From contig CAYXMQ010000011.1 of NCBI GenBank assembly GCA_964466195.1, positions 1 to 64,000 of the forward strand: a stretch of 64,000 nucleotides of DNA, written 5' to 3'. Below are positions 1 through 8,834 of the stretch, in pieces. The stretch is from PFJX01 sp964466195 (GTDB lineage: Bacteria; Pseudomonadota; Gammaproteobacteria; Burkholderiales; Thiobacillaceae). Under the pieces are notes generated by a model. It saw only the letters and a program-made list of their open reading frames with translations, ran no database searches and was not told the DNA's origin. The translations under genes were made by a program, and so were the position numbers. Each line of letters begins with the position of its first letter. Positions within the stretch are counted from its first letter, which is position 1.

Positions 1-20
1 TGTGCCGATACGCTGCATTC

Positions 21-46
21 GGCGGAAGGCGCTGCGCTTTTCCGCC
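21..46. repeat. Short hairpin repeat at the left edge
   Basis: The arms GGCGGAA (21-27) and TTCCGCC (40-46) are perfect inverted repeats around a GC-rich centre that is itself nearly palindromic. It lies in non-coding DNA next to the decayed ATPase fragment. It resembles the small dispersed intergenic hairpins of proteobacterial genomes. No second copy was noticed in this window. Confidence 0.45.
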
Positions 47-110
47 CTACTCACTACTCACTGGCGGCCATCTTCGGCCGAGAACCCGCCACTGAAGCAA
101 CAAAAAGACG

Positions 111-227
111 GGCTGCCGCTTTCGCTCGCAGCGCCTTGATCTGGAACCGCGCGTTGCGCGCGCCTTCGTCCAGCGCGGCACGGATGGGGTGCAGCGTCGC
201 GGAGTAGCGGGACGTGCTCCGCTTCAG
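111..227 (-). pseudogene. Decayed fragment of V/A-type ATPase subunit D (3' end)
   Basis: Read on the minus strand, this stretch encodes about 39 residues that match the C-terminus of the intact subunit D gene at 1434-2054. By eye, 25 of 39 residues are identical, including IRAAL, FQIK and LRAKA. Nucleotide identity is obvious over 111-227 against about 1437-1556, with one codon missing. Upstream similarity stops abruptly, there is no start codon, and the frame runs past the position of the subunit D stop. It is therefore a relic: either a partial tandem duplication or the remnant of a second ATPase operon. The rest of 1-400 shows no convincing gene. Confidence 0.75.
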
Positions 228-400
228 CCAAGCATAGGCAGGTGCTAGGTTGTCACCGCCGCCGTCGCGCAGCACAAGCGGCGCCCTTTTTCTTGGGGCC
301 GGCGCGGCCGGAGGATGGCTTTGTCCGCTACCCCTGCGAGTGAACGCAAAGCTTGGCGTTCTTGAACGGCCGCAACGGCGAGCAGGCGTGCGCGGCGGAA

Positions 401-721
401 TCAGTCGTAGTGCACCGCGAGCCAGACGGTGGCCTGATCGGGATCGGTCCACTCGACACGGTGGCGGCGGCGGGCGGCAATGTCGACGAAATCCCCCGCC
501 TCGAGGCGGCGCGGGACGGCCTCGTCGGCAAAGCGCAGTTGCGCCGCGCCGGCCAGCAGCAGCACCCACTCCGCGCCGGGCTGCTCGTACCAGAAGCCCG
601 GCGGGCTGGCCTGGCCCGTCGAGACGATGCGCTCGATGCGCAACCCCGGGCGATTGAGCAGTTCCAGGAACTGTTCCTCAGGCAGGGTTTCCGGCAAATC
701 GCTGTACAGGTTGTCAAGCAT
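401..721 (-). CDS. Small cupin-domain protein
   Basis: This 106-residue protein is a single cupin barrel. The region around residues 40-100 has the alternating beta pattern of the family, including a GAEWVLLLAG strand, a LEAGDFVDI turn and RRRHRVEW, which looks like the second cupin motif. One of the usual metal-binding histidines of motif 1 appears to be missing (PGAEW), so metal binding is uncertain. It is the last gene of the minus-strand run behind the V-ATPase genes, 41 bases beyond the preceding secreted-protein gene. Its substrate and role are unknown. Confidence 0.7.
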   Translation of the reverse strand: MLDNLYSDLPETLPEEQFLELLNRPGLRIERIVSTGQASPPGFWYEQPGAEWVLLLAGAAQLRFADEAVPRRLEAGDFVDIAARRRHRVEWTDPDQATVWLAVHYD

Positions 722-762
722 GGCGGCGAAACGGCCTCAAGAAACAGGCAGCGGCGGCCGAC

Positions 763-1269
763 TCAGCGCGTGCAGATCTGGCCGCGCACCTGGGCGGTCT
801 CGCCGATGCTGTTGCCGAAAATGGTGAAACCGCCGGTGGCGTTCTTGAACAGCCCTTTGCCGTCGGTGCCGGTAATGATGCTTTGCTCGCTGACCATGTC
901 GCCGCTGGCGATGATCACCTCGGCGGCATAGATGCGGGTGCCGGCCAGGGCGAAGGTGCTGCGGGCGGTCACCAGATTGCGGCCGCCCTGGACGCTGGCC
1001 GGACTGACCGCCACGCCGCCGTTTGGCAGCAGACTGGTCAGCGCTTCCGAAGTCACGCCGGCATAGCCGTGGGCGGGCAGCAGGCCGCCCAGCTTGAGCA
1101 CGGCCGAATAGCACTCGCCGATGAAAGGCTGGCCCTGCATGCCCGGAAAACTGGCGACCGTGCAAGCCTCGTCCGGGGTCAGTTTGATGCTGCCGACGAC
1201 AGGCAGGCAGCCGGCGCTGGCGAAGGGGCTGGCGGCGGCAAGGACGAGGCAAAGGGCGAGGCGGCGCAT
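763..1269 (-). CDS. Secreted protein of unknown function
   Basis: This is a 168-residue protein with a clear N-terminal signal peptide: two arginines, then a hydrophobic stretch ending ASPFASA near residue 19. The mature part has four cysteines (CLP, ACT, ECY, ICT), which could form two disulfides in the periplasm. No known family was recognised. The start is well supported by AGGAG just upstream of the ATG. It lies downstream of the V-ATPase subunit D gene on the same strand, but a 164-base gap suggests it need not be part of that operon. Confidence 0.65.
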   Translation of the reverse strand: MRRLALCLVLAAASPFASAGCLPVVGSIKLTPDEACTVASFPGMQGQPFIGECYSAVLKLGGLLPAHGYAGVTSEALTSLLPNGGVAVSPASVQGGRNLVTARSTFALAGTRIYAAEVIIASGDMVSEQSIITGTDGKGLFKNATGGFTIFGNSIGETAQVRGQICTR

Positions 1270-1433
1270 GGTTTCTCCTGAAAGGGGGTAAGAAGGACGC
1301 GAAGAAGCGCCGGCGATTCTCGGGGAAGGCCGCCGGCTTGTCGATGCACACCGACGTTAAGAAAGATGCGGCCGCCACGCGGAAGCAGTCGCCGCTCTCG
1401 CCCGAGGGGAAGTCCGCCGGCGGGGCCGCCGGA

Positions 1434-2054
1434 TCAGGCCCCCGCTTTCGCCCGCAGCACCTTGATCTGGAACAGCGTGTTGCGCTCGTCTTCTTCCAGT
1501 GCGGCGCGGATGTGGTGCACCGTCGCGGTGTAGCGGGGAATGATGTTGTACTTCAGCGCGTTGACCCGTTTCTGGGTCTTGCGGCTGGCCGCCAGCAAAC
1601 GCCACAGCGCGTTCTCCGCTTCGCCCAGGCGCGCCAGCGTGATGGTCAAGTCGCGCAGGCGCAGGCGCGCTTCGTCGAAGCTGACATCGGTCCACATCAG
1701 GCCGACCGGCTGCAGCGGCAGCGGCGAGGCCGATACGCTGGGGTATTCGACGCCGACGCTGGAGCGCGCCACGACCCGGATCGCCACCGCCGGTTTCAGC
1801 CCGACCGAGGCCTGCCGCAGCATTTGGCCGCCCATGCGCATCTGCACGATGCCGAGCCAGTGGTAGGCCTCGGCCAGTTCGCTAATCGTCTGCGTGCGCA
1901 ACTCGCGGTATTGCGCCAGCCGCTCGTACACCAGGCGGGTCAGCAGGTCGCGCTTCTTTTCCAGCATCTGGCGGCCCTGTTCGAGAAAGCGAACCTGGCG
2001 GCTGACCTGGAGCAGCGCGCTCTTGGTCGGGGGAACGGAAAGCCGCTTGCTCAT
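1434..2054 (-). CDS. atpD: V/A-type ATPase subunit D (central stalk)
   Basis: This is a 206-residue protein of the subunit D family, the coiled-coil rotor shaft that links the A3B3 head to the membrane ring. N- and C-terminal long helices are visible, with the family C-terminal pattern PRYTATVHHIRAALEE and FQIKVLRAK. The length is normal for the family. It is the last gene of the ATPase operon, 7 bases after subunit B. A decayed copy of its 3' end lies about 1.3 kb downstream (111-227). The naming follows the V/A nomenclature, in which atpD is not the F-type beta subunit. Confidence 0.9.
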   Translation of the reverse strand: MSKRLSVPPTKSALLQVSRQVRFLEQGRQMLEKKRDLLTRLVYERLAQYRELRTQTISELAEAYHWLGIVQMRMGGQMLRQASVGLKPAVAIRVVARSSVGVEYPSVSASPLPLQPVGLMWTDVSFDEARLRLRDLTITLARLGEAENALWRLLAASRKTQKRVNALKYNIIPRYTATVHHIRAALEEDERNTLFQIKVLRAKAGA

Positions 2055-2061
2055 GCCGATC

Positions 2062-3471
2062 TCACGCCACGGCCTCGCTGGCCTGGCCCTTGTGGTATTT
2101 GGCCAGTTCCGCTTCCGACACCCGGATCAGTGCATCCGCCGGCAGCATGGAGAGCAGATCCCAGGCCAGGTTCAGCGTTTCGAACACGCTGCGGTCTTCG
2201 TCTTCGCCCTGGCCGATGAAGCGGCGCTCGAACGCGTTGGCGAATTCCAGATAGCGGCGATCGGCGTCGGACAGTTCCTCGGCGCCGATGATCGCCGCCA
2301 GGCCGCGCACTTCCAGCGCGCGGGCGTAACTGGCGAACAACTGGCTGGCGACGTGCGGGTGATCCTCGCGGGTGAAGTTCTTGCCGACGCCGTCCTTCAT
2401 CAGGCGCGACAGCGACGGCAGCACGGCGACCGGCGGATAGACGTTCTGATTGGCCAGTTCGCGCCCCAGCACGATCTGGCCTTCGGTGATGTAGCCGGTC
2501 AGGTCGGGGATCGGGTGGGTGATGTCGTCGGACGGCATCGACAGCACCGGAATCATCGTGATCGAGCCGCGCCGGTTCTTGATCCGCCCGGCCCGCTCGT
2601 AGAGTTCCGCCAGATCGGAATACAGATAGCCGGGATAGCCTTTGCGCGCCGGCACGTCGCCGCGCAATACCGCCACTTCGCGCAGCGCCTCGGCATAGGC
2701 GGTCATGTCGGTCATCACCACCAGCACGTGGTAGTCGAGGTCGAAGGCCAGATATTCGGCCGCGGTCAGCGCCGCACGCGGCGTCAGCAGGCGCTCGATG
2801 ACCGGTTCGTCGGCCAGGTTCAGGAACATCACGACCTTGTTCAGCACGCCGCTTTCCTCGAAGCTTTCCTGGAAGAAGCGGGCGTCGGCATGCGAAGCGC
2901 CGAAGGCGGCGAACACCACGACGAATTCGGCGGCTTCCTCGCCCAGCAGTTTGGCCTGGCGCACGATCTGCGCCGCCACCCGGTTATGCGGCAGGCCGCC
3001 GCCGGAGAAGATCGGCAGCTTCTGGCCGCGGGTCAGCGAATTCATGCCGTCGATGGCGGAAATGCCGGTCTGGATGAACTCGCGCGGATAGGCGCGCGCC
3101 GCCGGGTTGAGCGGTTCGCCGTTGATGTCGCGCCGGTCGCCGGAAATGATCGGCGGCCGGCCGTCGCGCGGCAGGCCGGCGCCGTTGAAGATGCGGCCGA
3201 GAATGTCGCGCGATACCGGCAATTTGAACGGCTCATCCAAAAAGCGCACCCAGGTGCGCTCCAGGTCGAGCTGATCGGTGCCTTCGAACACTTCCACCAG
3301 CACGGCGTCGTCGGCGCTGCGGATGACCAGGCCCGAACGCATCCGCCCGGCATGGTCGCGCAGTTGCACGCGTGAACCGGCCGCCACGCCCGGCACGCCG
3401 GCCATGACGATGAGGCCGCCCTGAACCGAGCGGGCGGTTCTGTATTCGATGTTTTTCATGGCGTTGCTCAT
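2062..3471 (-). CDS. atpB: V/A-type ATPase subunit B (non-catalytic head subunit)
   Basis: This 469-residue protein is the regulatory head subunit alternating with A in the hexamer. It starts near IEYRTARSVQGGLIVMAGV and carries DGMNSLTRGQKLPIFSGGG where catalytic subunits would have a Walker A motif. That is the expected loss in subunit B. PNDD-type sequence (SMPSDDITHPIPDLTGYITEGQ) is well conserved. The gap to subunit A is 13 bases. Two in-frame ATGs lie four codons apart (3471 and 3459). The upstream one is used here, but the downstream one is also possible. Confidence 0.94.
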   Translation of the reverse strand: MSNAMKNIEYRTARSVQGGLIVMAGVPGVAAGSRVQLRDHAGRMRSGLVIRSADDAVLVEVFEGTDQLDLERTWVRFLDEPFKLPVSRDILGRIFNGAGLPRDGRPPIISGDRRDINGEPLNPAARAYPREFIQTGISAIDGMNSLTRGQKLPIFSGGGLPHNRVAAQIVRQAKLLGEEAAEFVVVFAAFGASHADARFFQESFEESGVLNKVVMFLNLADEPVIERLLTPRAALTAAEYLAFDLDYHVLVVMTDMTAYAEALREVAVLRGDVPARKGYPGYLYSDLAELYERAGRIKNRRGSITMIPVLSMPSDDITHPIPDLTGYITEGQIVLGRELANQNVYPPVAVLPSLSRLMKDGVGKNFTREDHPHVASQLFASYARALEVRGLAAIIGAEELSDADRRYLEFANAFERRFIGQGEDEDRSVFETLNLAWDLLSMLPADALIRVSEAELAKYHKGQASEAVA

Positions 3472-3484
3472 GGTTGGGTCTGAC

Positions 3485-5266
3485 TCATGCTGTCGGCTCG
3501 TATTCCCGCATCAACGGTTCGAACGCGCCCGGAATCGCGGCGATCTTGGCTTTCAGCGCGGCGATATCTTCCGACGCGTGCTGGCTCTTCCAGCGCCGCG
3601 CCTGCGCCAGCAGCGGCATCTGGATCAACCTTCTGGCCGGCGCGCCGAGCTTCACCAGCTGCATGCCCTGGCGATAGATTTCCAGCAGGGCGGCCAGCAG
3701 CGCGTATTGCTTTTCCGGCGAGGCGAAGCTGTCGATTTCATCGATCGCCGACTGCTGCAGCAGGCCTTCCTTGATCAGGCTGGCGGCTTCCAGCGTCCAG
3801 CGTTGCTCGCTGGACAGCGCTTCGACGCCGACCAGATTGACGATGCGCTGGAGTTCTTCCGACGCCGACAGCAGGTCGAGCGCTTCGGCGCGGGCGGATT
3901 CCCAGTTCGGGTCGATGTGCTCCGCCCACCATTTGGCGGCCGAACCGACATAGCCGGAAAAGCTCTCCAGCCAGTCGACCGAGGGGTAATGACGCGCATC
4001 GGCCAGCTCTTTCGACAACGCCCAGAAGGTCTGGATGATTTCCTTGGTATGGCTGGTGACCGGTTCCGAGAAATCGCCGCCGGGCGGCGACACCGCGCCG
4101 ATCAGCGTGACCGAGCCGTGCGCGCCGGCCAGCGTTTCCACCCGTCCGGCGCGTTCATAAAACGCGGCCAGACGCGAGCCGAGATAGGCCGGATAGCCCT
4201 CCTCCACCGGCATCTGGCCCAGCCGCCCGGCGACTTCGCGCAAGGCTTCGGCCCAGCGGCTGGTGGAGTCGGCCACCATGACCACGTCCAGGCCCTGGTC
4301 GCGAAAATATTCGGCCAGCGTGATGCCGACATAGACCGAGGCTTCACGCGCCACCACCGGCATGTTGGAGGTGTTGGCCACCAGCAGCGTGCGTTCCATC
4401 AGCGGCCGCCCGGTATGCGGGTCTTTCAATTCGGGCATGAATTCCAGCACGTCGGTGAGCTCGTTGCCGCGTTCGCCGCAGCCGACGTAAATGACGATCT
4501 CGGCGTTGCACCAGCGCGCGATCTGCTGCTGCAACATGGTTTTGCCGGCGCCGAACGGGCCGGGAATCGCCGCTTTGCCGCCTTTCAGAAGCGGGTAGAA
4601 GGTATCCAGGATGCGCTGCCCGGTGATCAAAGGCGCGACGGCATGGTCGCGCTGTTTGAACGGGCGCGGCGTGCGCACCGGCCAGCGGTGGAACAGATGC
4701 AGTTTTTCGATGCGGCCGCTATGGGCGCCTTCGGTCAGCCGCACCCGGCCCAGCGTTTCCTCGATCGTGTAATCGCCTTCCGGCGCCAGCTCCAGCAATT
4801 CGCCGTGCATCAGCGGCGGCGTCAGGATGCGATGCAGGATCGATTCCGTCTCCTGCACCGTGCCCAGCACATCGCCGCCGGACAGCGGGGTGCCGGCGCG
4901 GCGATGCGGGTCCGGTACGAAATGCCAGCGCTTGTCGCGCGCCAGCGAGGGCACGGCAACGCCGCGCGCCATGCGGTCGCCGCTCTGTTCCCGCACCGCC
5001 TGCAGCGGCCGCTGCACACCGTCGAAGATGCCGCCCAACAGGCCCGGACCGAGTTCCACCGACAGCGGCCAGCCGAGCCCCTGCGCCTCTTCGCCCGGCC
5101 GCAATCCGGCCGTGTCTTCATAAAGCTGCGCCAGCGCGGTATGGCCGTCGCGGCCGATCACCTCGCCCACCAGGCCGATCCGACCGACTCGCACCTGTTC
5201 GCCGAGCACCGTTTCCGGCAACTCCAGTTTCACCAGGGGGCCGTTGATTTCCAGAATCTTGCCCAT
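3485..5266 (-). CDS. atpA: V/A-type ATPase subunit A (catalytic head subunit)
   Basis: This 593-residue protein is the nucleotide-hydrolysing or nucleotide-synthesising subunit. It shows the Walker A motif GPFGAGKT at residues 236-243. The non-homologous region typical of A subunits (about residues 110-190) sits before it, and SRWAEALREV and a PPGGDFSEPVTSHT segment follow. The start MGKILEINGP is typical. A 174-base gap full of inverted repeats separates it from the upstream subunit E gene, the largest break inside this operon. Confidence 0.95.
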   Translation of the reverse strand: MGKILEINGPLVKLELPETVLGEQVRVGRIGLVGEVIGRDGHTALAQLYEDTAGLRPGEEAQGLGWPLSVELGPGLLGGIFDGVQRPLQAVREQSGDRMARGVAVPSLARDKRWHFVPDPHRRAGTPLSGGDVLGTVQETESILHRILTPPLMHGELLELAPEGDYTIEETLGRVRLTEGAHSGRIEKLHLFHRWPVRTPRPFKQRDHAVAPLITGQRILDTFYPLLKGGKAAIPGPFGAGKTMLQQQIARWCNAEIVIYVGCGERGNELTDVLEFMPELKDPHTGRPLMERTLLVANTSNMPVVAREASVYVGITLAEYFRDQGLDVVMVADSTSRWAEALREVAGRLGQMPVEEGYPAYLGSRLAAFYERAGRVETLAGAHGSVTLIGAVSPPGGDFSEPVTSHTKEIIQTFWALSKELADARHYPSVDWLESFSGYVGSAAKWWAEHIDPNWESARAEALDLLSASEELQRIVNLVGVEALSSEQRWTLEAASLIKEGLLQQSAIDEIDSFASPEKQYALLAALLEIYRQGMQLVKLGAPARRLIQMPLLAQARRWKSQHASEDIAALKAKIAAIPGAFEPLMREYEPTA

Positions 5267-5282
5267 GTCGATTTCCTAAAGC

Positions 5283-5421
5283 GTGAACGGAGAACAGTAA
5301 ACGGTGAGCCGGTATGTCGTCACCGCTTACCGTTCACTCCTCGCTGCTCTCAAGCCAATCGCCGGGCCGTCCCAAGATTGGCTTGGCCCCCGCGGGGGGC
5401 GGCTCGGGGTTTTTCGAGCCG
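5283..5421. repeat. Cluster of inverted repeats between ATPase subunit genes E and A
   Basis: Three hairpins lie in this gap. GTGAACGG (5283-5290) pairs with CCGTTCAC (5331-5338), nesting the imperfect pair GTAAACGGTGA and TCACCGCTTAC. CAAGCCAATC (5351-5360) pairs perfectly with GATTGGCTTG (5376-5385). CGGCTCG (5400-5406) pairs with CGAGCCG (5415-5421) around a loop with five T residues. Such arrays resemble dispersed intergenic repeats and could alter mRNA stability or tune the E:A expression ratio. No open reading frame in the gap looks real. Confidence 0.6.
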
Positions 5422-5440
5422 GGGGCACAGCTAACCCAAT

Positions 5441-6091
5441 TCATCCATGCACCAAGGTGCCCAAATCCGGCGCGCTGGCGAACAACCGTTCCATCGCCAC
5501 CCGCGCCAGTTCATCGGCCAGACGCGCCTGGCGCGCCTCGAAGGTCTGGTCCAGTTGCGCGCGGTTGTCGGCCAGACGCACCCGGATGCCGCCTTCGCTG
5601 GCGCGGCTGTGGCTGATCAAGCTCACCGTACGGTCGGGCGCGGCGCGCGCGCTGAATTCGCTCCAGGTCCGGGCGAGCCGTTTTTCGTCCTCCGGCCGCA
5701 CTTCTGCGATCAGATCGCCCGCCGGCAGAGACTGAGCGGCCGCGGCCAGCCAGCGCTCGAGCACGGCCAGATAGGCGGCGTCGTCGTCGACCAGTTCCTG
5801 AAACGCCAGTTTGACGCCGGACAAGGTGGCTTCGGTCAGCGCCCAGCGCAGCCGATCCAGTTCGGAAGCCAGGCGCGTTTCCGCCGCCTGAGTCTGCCGC
5901 CGAACCCGGCGCTCGGCCTCGGCCTTGGCGGCCAGCACCTCGCGCTCTTCGGCCAGTTTCAGCTTGGCGACCGACTCGGCCTGGATGCGCGCGCAGACCA
6001 CGTCCGCGTTCTGGCGTTGCTCGCGCGCCAGCGTTTCGGCCTGCCGCAGCAGCGCCGTTTCCAGTTGGGTGACTTGGCTATCGGTATCCAT
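5441..6091 (-). CDS. atpE: V/A-type ATPase subunit E (peripheral stalk)
   Basis: This 216-residue protein has a long charged helical N-terminus of about 110 residues (rich in E, A, R and Q) and a compact C-terminal domain. That is the architecture of subunit E, which pairs with G/H to form the peripheral stalk holding the head. It lies 10 bases after subunit F and before the repeat-filled gap in front of subunit A. Sequence conservation in this family is low, so the assignment rests on structure pattern, length and operon position together. Confidence 0.82.
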   Translation of the reverse strand: MDTDSQVTQLETALLRQAETLAREQRQNADVVCARIQAESVAKLKLAEEREVLAAKAEAERRVRRQTQAAETRLASELDRLRWALTEATLSGVKLAFQELVDDDAAYLAVLERWLAAAAQSLPAGDLIAEVRPEDEKRLARTWSEFSARAAPDRTVSLISHSRASEGGIRVRLADNRAQLDQTFEARQARLADELARVAMERLFASAPDLGTLVHG

Positions 6092-6101
6092 GTTCCTCTG
6101 C

Positions 6102-6446
6102 CTATTTCAAGGCCTCTGCGCCCAGTACGGCGCGCACCACGTCATCGACGGCCGGCGCGTAATCGTACGGGGTGGCCAGAGGCGGCAATTCGGTGACGAC
6201 GATGCGGCCGCCTTCGTTACGCAGTCGGTCGAGCCAATAGCCGCCGGCATGGGCAAGGTGGGTTTCCAGCAAGACCAGCGCTTCGTCGCCGCTTTTCACC
6301 AGCTGGCCGAGCACCTCGTCCACCTTGGCCGCGTCGGCATCGGCGTAGACCTCGGCGCCGATCAGACTGAACCCGCCGGCCAGGCCGGCGCTGCCCAATA
6401 CCACCAGGCGGGCGCTGGCAAGCGGGGCGTCGGCGTCGTGCAGCAC
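6102..6446 (-). CDS. atpF: V/A-type ATPase subunit F
   Basis: This is a 114-residue, Rossmann-like small protein of the subunit F family, which binds the central stalk and modulates activity. The pattern ARLVVLGSAGLAGGFSLIGAEVY, then EVLGQLVKSGDEALVLLE, matches the usual start and first half of subunit F. It lies 10 bases after the proteolipid gene and 10 bases before subunit E, inside the ATPase operon. The start at 6446 is the first ATG after the proteolipid stop and gives a normal length. Confidence 0.85.
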   Translation of the reverse strand: MLHDADAPLASARLVVLGSAGLAGGFSLIGAEVYADADAAKVDEVLGQLVKSGDEALVLLETHLAHAGGYWLDRLRNEGGRIVVTELPPLATPYDYAPAVDDVVRAVLGAEALK

Positions 6447-6456
6447 CGGCTGATCC

Positions 6457-6897
6457 TCAAAGCTTGCCGAGCAGCAGGATCGACATGACTAGGCCGTAGA
6501 TCGCGATACCTTCGGCCAGGCCCATATAGATCAGCGTGCGGCCGAACATTTCCGGCTTTTCGGCGATGACGGCCAGCGCGGCGGCGCCGACCGGCCCCAG
6601 CGCGATGCCGGCGCCGATGGCGGCCAGACCGGTCGGCAAGCCGATGCCGATCAAGGCCAGGCCGACGGCCATGGATATGCCGCTGCCGCCGCCGGCGGCG
6701 GCTTCCTGCGCCATGACGTCCTGCGCGCCGAGGAACAGCACGCCGGCCATGGCGAGGCCGAAGACCAGAAAATTACCCAGCACGCCGCCCTTCAGCCAGC
6801 GCGGCGAAGGTTGCCGGCTCGGTTTCAACTCCAGCCAAACGCCCGCCAACAGGGTGGCGGCCACGCAAACACCCATCAATGTAAGCAGCCAATTCAT
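6457..6897 (-). CDS. atpK: V/A-type ATPase proteolipid subunit K (rotor ring)
   Basis: This 146-residue protein has about four membrane segments (residues 3-22, 38-57, 75-100 and 120-143). The last two form a classical c-type hairpin, with GIGLPTGLAAIGAGIALG and then GLAEGIAIYGLVMSILLL. Glu129 in GLAEG is the probable ion-carrying carboxylate. The residues next to it are Gly and Ala rather than the Pro/Ser/Thr pattern common in sodium-binding rings. Protons are therefore the more likely ion, but this is inference. The N-terminal hairpin has no obvious carboxylate, so each subunit would carry one ion site. Confidence 0.88.
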   Translation of the reverse strand: MNWLLTLMGVCVAATLLAGVWLELKPSRQPSPRWLKGGVLGNFLVFGLAMAGVLFLGAQDVMAQEAAAGGGSGISMAVGLALIGIGLPTGLAAIGAGIALGPVGAAALAVIAEKPEMFGRTLIYMGLAEGIAIYGLVMSILLLGKL

Positions 6898-6935
6898 TTT
6901 TCTCTCCAGGTAAATCTGCCCAACACGGTCGAACT

Positions 6936-8834
6936 CTATTTCGCTTGCTGCAGCCTCAACGGCATGAATTCAATGCCGTCGCCGCTGAAGAAGCGCGAGA
7001 AGCCCTCGTAATACATCAAACGCAAAGCCTGGATGGCGACGATGCCCCCTTCCAATACGATGATCACGACATTGCCCAGCACGATGGTCAGGCCGTGCCC
7101 GGCCTGGCCCAGGCCGTTGGCCAGCGTGAATACCGCCAGCGCCAGCGCGACATGGTTGAGGCTGAAGGCGGCGACCCGCATGAACGACAGCGTGTTGGCG
7201 AACAGGTTGATGCCGGTCTCCAGCGTTTCGATTGAGGTCACCAGCAAACGCTCGCCGAAACCGGCGCGCGTCTCGACCCATTTGAAAACGGCCACGGCGC
7301 TCAAACCGACGATCGCCAGGCTCCAGGCCAGGCTGGCGTGCGGCAGCGCACCAGCCAGGCTGGCGACGCCGCCCACCGCCCCCAGGTAGAACACCAGGCC
7401 GGCGAGGCCGGTGGAATCGAACAGGGCTGCCAGCGTATGCCCCGCGATCAGACGATTGCGGGTATTGACCAGCAAGGTCAGGCTGATGAAGCCGACGCCG
7501 AAGGACACCGCCAGGGTCAACATGTGGGTCGGATGGTGCAATGGCGAAAGCCAGACCGGCGCCAGAATGTCTTCGTAACCGAAGACGCTGCCATAGAGCA
7601 GCCCGAACAGCATCGACACGGCGCCCGCCGCCACGCCGATCCAAGCCATGCGACCGAGACGGCGGTAAAGGGCGGCGGCCAGGAGCAGAATCACCGCGCC
7701 ATGGCCGATGTCGCCGAACATGGCGCCGAACAGCAGCAAATAGGTGAAGGCGAACGGCAGGGTCGGATCGAATTCGCCGTAACGCGGTATGCCATAGCTT
7801 TTCACCAGCGGCACGAACGGCTGCAGCCAGCCGGGATAGTGCACCAGCGACGGCACCGTGGCGGCTTCGTGCGCCTCCGGGGCGGCCACAGTCAGCAGAT
7901 AACGCCCGTGGAATCGCGCTTCCAGCAGCGCGCGCAAGGCTTCGACCCGGCGACGCGGAATCCAGCCGGTCAAGATGGCCAGGCCGCCCTTGCCGCGCAC
8001 GCCGATCAGCGCGGCCTCCGCCAGCGGACGCGCCAATGCCACGCGCAAGCGTGCTTCGTCCATGCGCGGCCGGTAATGGCCGCGCAACGCGTCCATCGCC
8101 TTGCACTGAGCGAAGACGCGCGCGTCCACCCGCTTTCTTTCCTCGACCAGCCAGCTGCGGGCCGCCTGCGGATGCGTGCGCAATTCCACCGGCACCGGCA
8201 ATTCTCGCCAGCCGGCCTGGGCCAGCAATCCGCGCACCTCGGCCTCGCGTTCGCGCGGGCCGACGATGACCGCATAGACCTGGTCGTCATGCCGGTCGAA
8301 GGCGGAAACCAGATAACCGGTAATCGACAGGGCGTCGGCCACCCGCTTCAGCGAAACCGCCGGCAAGCTGCCGATATTCACGGCCAGCAGGCCGTCCGCA
8401 CGCAGCAACTGGGACAGATCGACGTTCAGCCGCTCCAGCTTCTCCAGCGTTTCTTCCAGCGCCGCCAGATGGCGCTGCTCGTCCTGGGTGCGCATCTCGG
8501 CTTCATGCTCGCCGAGGCAGGTTGTCCATACCTGCTTCAGCCAGTCGTTCAGCTCCATCAGGTCGGCCAGGGAAGGCGCGGCGGCGTCGGCCGGAATAGC
8601 CAGCTCGCCCAGCCCGCCGCATTGTTCAACCAGCTTGGCGAGCCGGGATTCGGCTTGCAGCCAGGCTTCGCGGTAGCCTTCCGCGGGGAATTCGTCGAGC
8701 GCCAGCGCGTCGTCCGCTTGCCCGTTGGCGGCCGGATTGAATGCCCCGAAACGGGCCAGATCCAAAGCGGCATCCGGCGCTTCGCTGGCCAGCATCAGCA
8801 GCCGGATTTTCTTCAGGGGTTCGGCGCGAAACAT
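6936..8834 (-). CDS. atpI: V/A-type ATPase subunit I (membrane stator, a-subunit)
   Basis: This 632-residue protein has a soluble N-terminal half (about residues 1-330, with coiled coil around 90-160) and a membrane half. The membrane half includes the conserved LLLFGAMFGDIGHGAVILL segment and several further helices. Together with the proteolipid ring it forms the ion path. Its start overlaps the stop of subunit C by one base (8834), indicating translational coupling. The C-terminal NLFANTLSFMRVAAFSLNH is a family hallmark and probably includes the key Arg near the ring. Confidence 0.93.
   Translation of the reverse strand: MFRAEPLKKIRLLMLASEAPDAALDLARFGAFNPAANGQADDALALDEFPAEGYREAWLQAESRLAKLVEQCGGLGELAIPADAAAPSLADLMELNDWLKQVWTTCLGEHEAEMRTQDEQRHLAALEETLEKLERLNVDLSQLLRADGLLAVNIGSLPAVSLKRVADALSITGYLVSAFDRHDDQVYAVIVGPREREAEVRGLLAQAGWRELPVPVELRTHPQAARSWLVEERKRVDARVFAQCKAMDALRGHYRPRMDEARLRVALARPLAEAALIGVRGKGGLAILTGWIPRRRVEALRALLEARFHGRYLLTVAAPEAHEAATVPSLVHYPGWLQPFVPLVKSYGIPRYGEFDPTLPFAFTYLLLFGAMFGDIGHGAVILLLAAALYRRLGRMAWIGVAAGAVSMLFGLLYGSVFGYEDILAPVWLSPLHHPTHMLTLAVSFGVGFISLTLLVNTRNRLIAGHTLAALFDSTGLAGLVFYLGAVGGVASLAGALPHASLAWSLAIVGLSAVAVFKWVETRAGFGERLLVTSIETLETGINLFANTLSFMRVAAFSLNHVALALAVFTLANGLGQAGHGLTIVLGNVVIIVLEGGIVAIQALRLMYYEGFSRFFSGDGIEFMPLRLQQAK

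Noticed and set aside
3449..5434. A 661-codon plus-strand open frame across ATPase subunit A
   Set aside because: It is antisense to atpA with its Walker motif, and the composition is typical of shadow frames.
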